A stretch of 64,000 nt of DNA from Metellina segmentata (Eukaryota > Arthropoda > Arachnida > Araneae > Tetragnathidae). Position numbers and translations under genes: made by a program. A model generated the notes under the pieces. That model was not told where the DNA came from. It made no database searches and saw only the letters and a program-made list of their open reading frames with translations. Below, piece by piece: positions 1 to 6,268 of the stretch; the first letter of the stretch is position 1; every line of letters begins with the position of its first letter. The stretch covers positions 126,244,337 through 126,308,336 of the forward strand of contig OX375872.1 of assembly GCA_947359465.1 (NCBI GenBank). The letters are read 5' to 3'.

Positions 1-380
1 AGGATTTGAGAAGATTAAAAAATATCAGAGTATATGCTGAAAGACGTTCAATCTCCATCCAGTTTCCAAAGGACGATAGCATACATTAAAATGTTTTTGG
101 CTTAATATATTTTATGATCTATTCTCACAAACAGCTGTTATGTTTCTCTCCTGCTTGAAAACACAATCTAAATACTTAACTCTACTTAATGAATAACCTA
201 TTGATTGTGAAAACAAATAATGGAACAGCCTAGCAAAACATTACACTGAATAATATTAAATACTTGTTGTTACATTTCTAGCATTGAACATGTCTCACTC
301 AATAAACATTCCTCGAAATGGGTCAATGTTTTCAAAGGCTCCAGATGAAAGAATCTCACCGTTATATTGTATACTCTAAC
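1..380. other. A+T-rich stretch without recognised content
   Basis: I see no gene or module here. Bases 1-10 are the tail of the GGTC-to-GATTTGAG motif of the preceding unit, which lies outside the window. A 22-bp segment at 153-174 (GCTTGAAAACACAATCTAAA and two more bases) recurs with one change at 5632-5653 in the same unit, another sign that the unit grew by internal duplication. All full units carry the same stretch. Confidence 0.6.
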
Positions 381-705
381 AGGAGTATGAGGATATGAAT
401 CAGGATGCTTGCTGATGTGTATATTTCCCCCGTGGCATTAGAGAAATGAATCTTAGAAACGCAGGCTTTCACACAAACTTGACAAAAAAAACCTAACAGG
501 TCAATCGAGATTTGAGCATTTGTAAATTGACATGAATCACTCACAGCAGATATGAATTCAACCAGACACACTGCTGCAGAATAGTTGCTAATTATTGTTT
601 ACTTTGAGTCAGTCCCATGGAGAGAGTAAATACAGATGCCTCAAAAAGTTTTTATAAATGCGTTGCTAATTATTGTTTACAGTCCCCATGGTAGGAAACA
701 ACACA
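381..705 (+). repeat. Module C (third, truncated and most diverged module copy)
   Basis: Runs from AGGAGTATG through GATATGAATCAGGATGCTTG, the GGTC motif (499-516), CAGATATGAATTCAACC (about 546) and ATTATTGTTTAC to GGTAGGAAAC near 690. The same order of landmarks occurs in module B (5020-5294) and module A (2604-2863). C lacks the left two-thirds of those modules and has extra bases between landmarks. The minus-strand 69-codon open frame over 362-571 is just a reading of this module. Confidence 0.7.
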
Positions 706-786
706 CATTTGAACTCACACCAATGCGGATCATTTCTTCACAGACAGCTGTGTATACATGAAGTGACATAAATAGTTTAAAAGATT

Positions 787-835
787 CCCATGGAGATACA
801 GATCCAATGAAAGAGTCCCATGGAGATACAAATCC
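787..835 (+). repeat. Short tandem pair, 30-bp period, CCCATGGAGATACARATCC
   Basis: CCCATGGAGATACAGATCC at 787 is followed 30 bp later by CCCATGGAGATACAAATCC at 817. The same motif occurs in module A (2810), module B (5215) and, more diverged, at 614. In the modules it sits directly after ATTATTGTTTACTTTC. These two copies look like a local duplication of the end of a module. Confidence 0.7.
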
Positions 836-1003
836 TATGTAAACAACACACCAGTTGTTTAAATGGTGCTAATTACTGTAGTGACATGGCATTTAAAATT
901 ACATTTTATAGTTTTGTACTGCAAATGTAGCTTTCAATTAACAAGTAATACTTTTCATAAAACTTAATTTAATTAGTTTTAATGTCCTTCAACTATATAT
1001 AAC

Positions 1004-1082
1004 CAGCAAGTATAGGTCATATTACTCTACAAAATTCTTGTTACTTAAGAATTTTGTACAGTAGTATGCCCTATACCTGCTG
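1004..1082 (+). other. Long hairpin: 36-bp arms, 7-nt loop
   Basis: The left arm (1004-1039) begins CAGCAAGTATAGG and the right arm (1047-1082) ends CCTATACCTGCTG. The arms are complementary at 32 of 36 positions around the loop GTTACTT. The outer flanks are A+T-rich and the right flank runs into an (AT)n tract. This could be a foldback transposon remnant (MITE-like), a small-RNA precursor, or a structure-forming element with no product. Copies lie at 7272-7350, 13545-13623, 19809-19887, 26088-26166, 32367-32445, 38644-38722, 44915-44993, 51189-51267 and 57465-57543. Unit 11 has lost it. I see no arm changes between copies. Confidence 0.75.
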
Positions 1083-1085
1083 ATC

Positions 1086-1097
1086 ATATATATATAT
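1086..1097. repeat. (AT)n microsatellite, variable between units
   Basis: Six AT repeats here. The equivalent tract has 7, 7, 9, 9, 9, 6, 8, 9 and 9 repeats in units 2-10. It lies four bases beyond the right arm of the hairpin. It accounts for much of the length variation between units and is a convenient marker for telling copies apart. Confidence 0.85.
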
Positions 1098-1102
1098 TTG
1101 AT

Positions 1103-1319
1103 ACAGTATTTGTAAATGTGAATGCAGCACCATCTCATAGCAAGCCCCATGAATGACTTGTATGTGTGTGAACAGTTACAAATACATAATCTTTTGTAGG
1201 TGCAGTCTATCCCATCAGGATTTGAGAAGTTAATCGAAACAGGGTTTGTGCATGGTAGGAATTTACAACACAGACATGCACGTTCAATCTGGGACAGTGT
1301 TTGTAAATGTGAATGCAGC
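1103..1319 (+). repeat. Internal direct duplication around a 26-bp core
   Basis: A 26-bp core (starting ACAGTATTTGTAAATGTGAA, ending GCAGC) at 1103-1128 recurs with one change at 1294-1319. In both places it is followed by CTTGT and then GTGAACAGTTACAA, at slightly different distances. Between the two lies a copy of the GGTC-to-GATTTGAG motif at 1199-1226. Confidence 0.7.
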
Positions 1320-1602
1320 TCACTTGTGAACAGTTACAATCGGTATGTAAATCTGCCATGACATTGAATTTAAAAAAAAGTATTTTCTTCCTATTGCCAC
1401 ATGTGTCGAGATCAATCCAGCCAAAAATAACAACCAGTGTCAAATAAATTACCAGCAACCTAAAATGTTTTTTTTACTTGAAATGAAATATCAACCAGTT
1501 TTAGTTTCCAATCCAAAAAAAGTAAATTAGCAAGCCAGAATTCACAACAGTTGCGTTTATCAACAAAAAAGCACCGTTTTGCTTCAAATGTAAACAATAC
1601 TT

Positions 1603-1917
1603 GGGAAAATGAAACCCTGATCCAATACAGATTTAACATGCACATGAATTTAGAAAAATGAAACAATGACTACAGATTTAACGTGCACCAGATTTAAACA
1701 ATGAAACCATGACAGTTGTAAAGGCACAACCAATTGATTTGTACACTAGATTTGGGAAAATGAAACCCTGATCCTTTTCAAGAATCTAAACACAGTAACA
1801 CCAAAAATGTTTGTCTGAAACCTTTTCCTAAAAAAAACTTTTCTGAAACCTTTTACTAAAAATACAGGAGACAGGTGCATGTTAAATCTGTTGTCTTGGA
1901 TCAGGATTTCATTTTCC
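1603..1917. repeat. Inverted repeat with ~41-43-bp arms
   Basis: The arm at 1603-1643 (GGGAAAATGAAACCCTGATC onward) is the reverse complement of 1875-1917 (GTGCATGTTAAATCTGTTGT onward), apart from a short indel in the middle and one substitution. A second partial copy of the left arm lies at 1752-1774 as an exact 23-bp direct repeat of 1601-1623. The inner spacer is about 230 bp. The arms are two members of the 17-bp motif family in opposite orientation, so this may be an old inversion rather than a functional hairpin. Confidence 0.7.
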
Positions 1918-1951
1918 TAAAATTAAGGAGAAAGCTGCATGTTAAATCTGT
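1875..1951 (+). repeat. 17-bp motif family GTGCAYRTTAAATCTGT, tandem pair
   Basis: Copies occur at 1875-1891 and 1935-1951 (60-bp spacing) on the plus strand, and at 1627-1643 and 1672-1688 on the minus strand. More diverged plus-strand copies start at 2153, 4383, 5418 and 5454 (about 36-bp spacing between the last two) and near 5751. Each is usually followed by a TTGTC/TTGTG-GGAT stretch and then TTTCATTTTCC or ATGAATTCC. The 109-codon plus-strand frame over this region reads the same peptide (HVKSVVL) twice because the motif is repeated in frame, which shows the frame is a by-product of the repeat. Confidence 0.75.
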
Positions 1952-2025
1952 TGTCTTGAGGTTATTCAATGGGATGTGGATAGTTCTCATGGGAACTGAA
2001 ACCTGGTTGGGTGTATGTTACACGA

Positions 2026-2863
2026 GTTTTATACATGGCATGGAAAAGGGTTCTAGCAAGATATTCTATAGCAACCACAACTCATTTAAAAAGGTAACTA
2101 AAAATACATACCAACTTAGTTCAATGAATCACAAAGCATGCTCAAAGAACAGGTGCACATTCAATTTATTGTCATGGGATATGAATTCCATCCAAGGATC
2201 CTAGCTCAGGTGTTGTATGGATCTTTCATATGAGAACTGAAACATGGATTGGGTTTGAGAGAATAGCATGGGAAAATAAGTTGATACTGAAAAAAACAAC
2301 CACTGATTGAGAACCAGATAAATCAGTCCAATAACACATCACAACGAATGAATACTAAATTGAGTTCAATGAGCATAATCAAATCTCACATGTCAAACAT
2401 TTAATCGGATCTTGTAACTAGAGAGAAATGAATGAATATCTCACCACTGCACACCAAAAAGTATATTCTAGCATGTCATAAAGATCGGAGCATCACAAAA
2501 CAAATACAATAGATACTTTCAGGGCCATCAAATCTTATAAATAGGTATAAATGAGAAGCATTTGTGAATAATCAATGCAAAATCCATACCTTTATATCTT
2601 CCAGGAGTACGGGGATATGAATCAGGATGCTTGCTGCTGTGCATGAAAACATTACAAAAATGAATCACTCAAACACAGACTACACACAGTTGACAGAAAG
2701 CCCCAACAGGTCAATTTATCAATGGGACCATTGGGATTTGAGCATTTCATCCAATCACTCACAGCACATATGAATTCAACCAAACTGCAGGAAATTATTG
2801 TTTACTTTCCCCATGGAGATACAAATCCATCCCAAAAGTTTTATAAATGTGTTGGTAGGTAAC
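2026..2863 (+). repeat. Module A
   Basis: Starts GTTTTATACATGGCATGG and runs collinearly with module B (4254-5294). Shared landmarks in order are CTCATTTAAAAAGGTAA, AATCACAAAGCATGCT, GGGATATGAATTCCATCC, GAACTGAAACATGGATTGGG, GAATGAATACTAAATTGAG, AACTAGAGAGAAATGAATG, GATATGAATCAGGA and CCATGGAGATACAAATCC. By eye it is roughly 85-90% identical to B outside indels. A lacks about 200 bp present in B at 4521-4725. Its right end, at GGTAGGTAAC, is where the copia fragment begins, so the retroelement piece interrupts the module. Confidence 0.8.
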
Positions 2864-2998
2864 AACCGGACACATACGACTTCCATCAACAATAGATGGG
2901 AGATCATATTGTTCCAAATGCATTTCCATTTGCCCCTTCCACTTACTCCAATTTCCAGCTCCTTCCACTTTGTCTATCTGTACCTTTAGATCAGCTAT
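2864..2998 (-). pseudogene. Copia Gag N-terminal remnant
   Basis: The minus-strand frame reads ADLKVQIDKVEGAGNWSKWK, then about 25 more residues ending near VDGSRMCPVV. The hydrophobic-plus-tryptophan pattern (W-x-x-W-K-x-Q-M-E, then L, then I-V-D-G) is typical of the N-terminus of Ty1/copia Gag (UBN2/DUF4219-like region). The codon before ADLK is ATA (2998-2996), where a start ATG would be expected, suggesting the start has decayed. The frame continues open upstream through non-Gag sequence, giving apparent frames of 85 or, in units 2 and 3, 103 codons. After VV it runs into module A sequence (TYQHIYKTFG...), which is unrelated. No zinc knuckle or later domain is present. Confidence 0.7.
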
Positions 2999-3092
2999 AC
3001 TAGCGACTCGCTCTGCTAGGCCTAACTTAATAAAGTTCGCTTTCCTTTTCAAAAACTGCAGATTTACTTCACTTAGTTTTAAAACGTGATAA

Positions 3093-3102
3093 GCCCATAA
3101 CC
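3093..3102 (-). other. Primer binding site, initiator tRNA-Met anticodon-arm type
   Basis: GGTTATGGGC directly follows the LTR end. It is complementary to GCCCAUAACC, the anticodon stem-loop of eukaryotic initiator tRNA-Met, not to the tRNA 3' end. Drosophila copia is known to prime from a half-tRNA-iMet in this way, and its PBS begins with the same ten bases. After these ten bases (GGTTATGGGCTTATC) the match to the tRNA appears to decay. Confidence 0.7.
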
Positions 3103-3291
3103 TGATACGATTATCAACAAATCAGGGTCATCAAACAAAACAGGAAAACTCAAGGGCTAAGAGAATAAGAATTTAATATGTAAACAAAATACATATTACA
3201 CAAAAGAGAATAGAATGCATTAGTGAGAAGTTGTAGTTGTAGTTAATACAACAGGTATATAAGTTGAGTTGTAGCTCGTCTTTTTCCAACA
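3103..3291 (-). repeat. Probable solo copia LTR (189 bp)
   Basis: Bounded by TG at the minus-strand start (TGTTGGAAAAAG) and CA at the end (CGTATCA), immediately before the primer binding site. Inside, on the minus strand, TATATA lies about 30 bp from the start (3261-3256) and ATTAAA at 3177-3172, in the order expected of promoter and polyadenylation elements. A target-site duplication cannot be tested because the other end of the element is missing. At 189 bp the LTR is short but not unreasonable for the superfamily. Confidence 0.6.
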
Positions 3292-4253
3292 ACATTGCCA
3301 AGTTCATTTCTCATTACAAGTCACCATAATATTTATAGGTTTCAAGTTGTATTTCAAAAACATATCAGCATGCAGAAACGAAGGTTTTCCTGGATTTTAA
3401 AATCATCCATGTGTTCCCCAGGTCTTTAATAATAATGTCTAAATTACCATAGTGAAATTTAATCTGAATCTAATGGCATTTCATATTTAAAGAAATCTAA
3501 AAAAAAACCAGATTGCAGGTATATGAGCTTCTTTCTTCCACGCTATGCTTTCGCTATAAAACGGCCTGATCCATTGCAGTTGTAATTTAAATGACGTGTT
3601 TTTTTTTCCTTGATCAGTTTTTATTGTGTTTTCATTGCCTCTTGCCTAAATATTTATCAGGATGGAAATGTTTTGCTTTTTTCTCATGTTGCATTGCATT
3701 TCTGTCTATTTCTTCAATTTGTTGAGATGTATTTGGTATTCACTGATTTATATGAAAGCACGGGATTCAATGTTGACTATTTTAGAAGCAAGCATTTATA
3801 AAGGATGGCTTAGATTCAAATTAGTTTTGTTGCAGTGTTTGCATCCACTTTTAACATATATATGTCTGGAATTTTGTTGCTTTATTTCTCCTATACATTG
3901 AGCAAATATATTGTTCATTTGTGCCAGTATGATGCTTTTGAAAACAACTTTAATATAACCTTTCAGATATCCATCTGAGAAAGAAAATTAGTGCTGAGTT
4001 GCGTGCTATGATTACACAAAGTCTTCTATCTAATAAAGAAAATATTGACTTGTGTGTAATAAAAACTGGTTTAATAAAACTTATAAAATCTTCATTGTTG
4101 CAATTTTTAACTTGCATTTTTGAATTAATGTTGAAGTTTCTTTCCTAGTTTCTAAAAATATAAACATGGATGACCCTAAATATTTGTCTCGGAACAGTTC
4201 TGTTATCGGTTATTATGGTCAATTGGTGTCATTCTGTAAGACAATCTAATGAG
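3292..4253 (+). other. Block not repeated elsewhere in the unit (intron-like, T-rich)
   Basis: None of the module landmarks occur here. The plus strand is T-rich, with poly-T near 3600-3610 and several pyrimidine runs, like animal or plant intron sequence. It lies between the copia LTR and module B and contains the exon-like frame at 3967-4148. The open frames at 3610-3801 and 3662-3901 are hydrophobic because of the T-richness. Their relative frames differ between unit 1 and the other units because of a 2-bp indel, so I do not call them genes. This block may be host sequence that was adjacent to the retroelement when the ancestral unit formed. Confidence 0.6.
3967..4148 (+). other. Exon-like open frame behind a 3' splice-site-like sequence
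   Basis: The sequence TAATATAACCTTTCAG ends at 3966, giving a pyrimidine tract plus AG acceptor. From there one frame is open to TAG at 4146-4148 (60 codons; the same frame is open back to 3954). It reads IHLRKKISAELRAMITQSLL, then about 40 residues that become leucine- and phenylalanine-rich. The composition of the first 40 residues (charged, helical, few low-complexity runs) is more protein-like than other frames in the unit. AATAAA-type signals lie inside it. I do not recognise the protein. It may be a last exon or exon fragment of a host gene captured in the ancestral unit, or chance. Equivalent starts are 10240, 16513, 22781, 29060, 35339, 41610, 47885, 54161 and 60437, with no change seen between copies. 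Confidence 0.35.
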
Positions 4254-5294
4254 GTTTTATACATGGCATGGAAAAGGATTTTAGCATAATATTCTATACC
4301 AACAACAACTCATTTAAAAAGGTAATTTGAAAATACATACCAACATATGTGCAATGAATCACAAAGCATGCTGAAAGAACTGGTGCACATTAAGTTTATT
4401 GTCATGGGATATGAATTCCATCCAAGGATCCTAGCTTAGGTGTTGCCTGGTTCAATAGAATGTGGATCTTTCACATGGGAACTGAAACATGGATTGGGTG
4501 TGAGAGAATGGCATGGGAAAATAACTATATATTGAAAAATCAACAACTGATTGAGTTTTATGAAAAGGTAAATTTAAATCTTGAGACAAATTCATCCTCA
4601 TTAAAGAAGGGTCAAACAGGTCAGTCGATCAAAGTGACCATCAGAATTTGAGCATTTCTAATGTGAACACAGGAATTCACCTATACAAATCTTGCCGCAA
4701 GCCCCTTCTGGGTTCGTCAACAAAAACCATATAAATCAGTCCAATAACATATCATCACGAATGAATACTAAATTGAGTTCAAATAGCATAGTCTAATCTC
4801 ACATGTCATATAAACATTTAATAGGATCTTGTAACTAGAGAGAAATGAATGAATATCTAACCACAGCACACCAAAAAGTATATTCTAGCATTTCATAAAG
4901 ATCTGAGCATCACAAAACATATTCAATACATACTTTCAGTGCCATCATAACTTATAAAAAGGTAGAAATTAGAAGCATTAGTGAATAATCAATGCAAAAT
5001 CCAAACCTTTATATCTTCCAGGAGTACGGGGATATGAATCAGGACGCTTGCTGCTGTGCATGAAAACATTACAGAAATGAATCCTCAAACACAGTTGACA
5101 GAAAGCCCCAACAGGTCAATTTATCAAAGGGACCATTGGGATTTGAGGATTACATCCAATCACTCACAGCAGATATGAATTCAACCAAACTGCAAGAAAT
5201 TATTGTTTACTTTCCCCATGGAGATACAAATCCACCCCAAAAGGTTTATAAATGCATTGCTAATTATTGTTTACAGTCCCAAATGGTAGGTAAC
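4254..5294 (+). repeat. Module B
   Basis: Diverged duplicate of module A with the same order of landmarks. It has about 200 bp more at 4521-4725, including a second GGTC-to-GATTTGAG motif (4619-4652), and an extra GCTAATTATTGTTTACAGTC segment near 5258 that is shared with module C (about 664) but missing from A. So C and B are closer to each other at the right end than either is to A. The plus-strand frames at 4460-4651 and 5136-5324 are readings of this module and have no protein-like features. Confidence 0.8.
4619..4652 (+). repeat. Dispersed GGTC...GACCATCAGRATTTGAG motif (family entry)
   Basis: Six related copies per unit: 499-516 (shortened), 1199-1226 (shortened), 2709-2742, 4619-4652, 5114-5147 and 6243-6278. 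The pattern is GGTC, about 10 variable bases with TATC or GATC, then GACCATYRGRATTTGAG. Upstream there is usually AACA, and in modules A and B the string AAGCCCCAACAGGTC. Part of it is partly self-complementary (GGTC ... GACC), so each full copy could form a small stem. Confidence 0.65.
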
Positions 5295-5318
5295 GACACA
5301 CAGTCCCCCATTCTGTCG

Positions 5319-5335
5319 GTGTAAAAAAAAAAAGT
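5319..5335 (+). repeat. Poly-A tract after module B
   Basis: A short A-run interrupted by GT (GTAAAAAAAAAAAGTAAAAA) follows module B in every full unit with little length change. It could be the fossil tail of a retroposed copy. No target-site duplication was seen, so this is only a possibility. Confidence 0.4.
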
Positions 5336-5500
5336 AAAAAACTTGATGATTGGATCCTTGTCTATTAGATTCATGTCAAGCGATGGCATCCCTCTCCATT
5401 AGAATCATGTTTCCGCGATGCACGTTAAATTTGTTATGGATTTCATATTTCTGGTGCACATTAAATCTGTTGTGGATTCATGCTTCCCAAATCTGGTATA
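5336..5500 (+). repeat. Short degenerate direct repeats
   Basis: ATTAGATTCATGT and ATTAGAATCATGT, each followed within about 8 bp by GCGATG, form one pair near 5366 and 5398. The 17-bp motif family then occurs twice at about 36-bp spacing (5418 and 5454). The minus-strand 87-codon frame over 5405-5668 reads across these and has no recognisable domain. Confidence 0.6.
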
Positions 5501-6000
5501 ACATACAGGTATAATCATTTCCTGAAAGCCACTCTGGTGCCATCTATAAAAGAAGCAACTGGGATTAGAAATCCCTGTTTTATTTATCCTGTCAGGATTT
5601 CTCCCAAACAATGAAAAGGTGTCATTTAAAAGCTTGAAAACACAATCCAAATAGGAGTTGATGCTCACTTTGTAGAAATCTTGTAACTTGCTGTAAGCTG
5701 TATGGGGATTTTAAACCTAATTGGCATATTTTTGCCTTCAGAAGAGAATACATGTTAAAATTTGTAGGATTTCATTTTCCGGTGCAGGATACAATTCCCT
5801 GGATATGGATAGCCCCATGAACATGTATTGTATAAGATGTAGATATTATGTGTGGCAAGAAAATGATTGTTTCCCAAACCTATTCTCATGTGGTTTTCAA
5901 TTTGGGATACAATTCACTGGATAAAATCCCCATGACGTGTGGCATAAAAATGATTTCAGTATATATACTTACAATGCCTTGGCAGAATTCACTGAAACAA
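5501..6000. other. Low-information stretch with degenerate module motifs
   Basis: I see no gene. It contains the 5632-5653 duplicate of 153-174 and small perfect stems (GGGATTAGAAATCCC near 5564, TCCTGTCAGGA near 5588). It also has two related strings, GATACAATTCCCTGGATA and GATACAATTCACTGGATA, near 5788 and 5908. The apparent frames at 5721-5924, 5848-6147 and 5886-6080 overlap each other on both strands and are disrupted in units 3, 8 and 9 by the indels at the (TA)n site. Confidence 0.5.
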
Positions 6001-6012
6001 GGAATTGAACAA

Positions 6013-6072
6013 TTAAAAAAATATATATATAAATATATGAATATTTCCCATGGTATGAATAATTCAATAGCA
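6013..6072. repeat. Variable A-tract/(TA)n site with two allele families
   Basis: Common form (units 1, 2, 4-7, 10): about seven A, short (TA)n, AAATATATGAATATTTCCC and GGTATGAATAATTC; unit 10 has a slightly different A/TA split. Alternative form (units 3, 8, 9): nine or ten A, longer uninterrupted (TA)n, GAATACTTCCC and GGTTATTC, which lacks 6 bp. In units 3, 8 and 9 the alternative form travels with CCCCAACC about 150 bp upstream. Unit 10 has that marker with the common form. Confidence 0.85.
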
Positions 6073-6149
6073 GCTTGCAAAAAATTCGGACTACTCGTGT
6101 GTAAATACCATTACTTCAAGTGTGACCAAGAAACAAACACTTTCTAATC

Positions 6150-6268
6150 TTATAGCAGAATTCTCGCTGATATGGGAACTGAAACACAATGGATGATGTC
6201 AGGTCATCCTGAAAGCACACTCGTACAGAGGGGCCTCAAACAGGTCGCAGTCTATCCGAGTGACCATC
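6150..6268 (+). repeat. Unit right end with GAACTGAAAC and GGTC motifs
   Basis: GATATGGGAACTGAAACA near 6169 is another member of the string CATGGGAACTGAAAC found at about 1989, 2232 and 4477. TCATCCTGAAAGCACACTC near 6204 resembles TTTCCTGAAAGCCACTC near 5519. The 61-codon frame at 6172-6357 crosses the phase point used here. Between units it differs by Asp/Ala and His/Tyr, both amino-acid changes, and has no recognisable domain. Confidence 0.5.

Larger units (their letters stand above)
2864..3291 (-). mobile_element. Ty1/copia LTR-PBS-gag 5' fragment (unit 1 copy)
   Basis: Read on the minus strand, the order is that of the left end of a Ty1/copia element. A probable LTR (3291 down to 3103) begins TGTTGG and ends TATCA. 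It is followed directly by GGTTATGGGC (3102-3093), then about 100 nt of leader, then a Gag N-terminal coding remnant (2998-2864). The element stops in gag; protease, integrase, reverse transcriptase and the second LTR are absent from the unit. The break coincides with the end of module A. It cannot move by itself. I see the order, PBS and Gag motif directly; family membership rests on known copia features. The exact LTR start is uncertain because no second LTR is available for comparison. Confidence 0.75.
1..6268 (+). repeat. Array unit 1
   Basis: Reference copy for the internal features. It has more private differences than the middle copies: a 2-bp deletion near 3704 (TCTGTCTATT where others have TCTGTGTCTATT), CACGGGATT near 3761 where others have CACTGGATT, TTATTATGG near 4210 where others have TTTTTATGG, TTCTCATTAC near 3308 where others have TTCTTATTAC, and TATGAGGATA near 386 where others have TATGGGGATA. 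It shares CCTGGTTGGG near 2002 only with unit 11; every other unit has CCTCGTTGGG. The (AT)n tract near 1086 has 6 repeats. Confidence 0.95.

Noticed and set aside
3254..3263. Active LTR promoter driving a transcript across the array
   Set aside because: A TATATA string is present at a sensible place, but in such A+T-rich DNA it has little weight alone. It is kept only as part of the LTR description.
5848..6147. 99-codon frame as a conserved gene
   Set aside because: It crosses the variable A-tract/(TA)n site, so its length and C-terminus change between units (65, 96, 99 or 101 codons).
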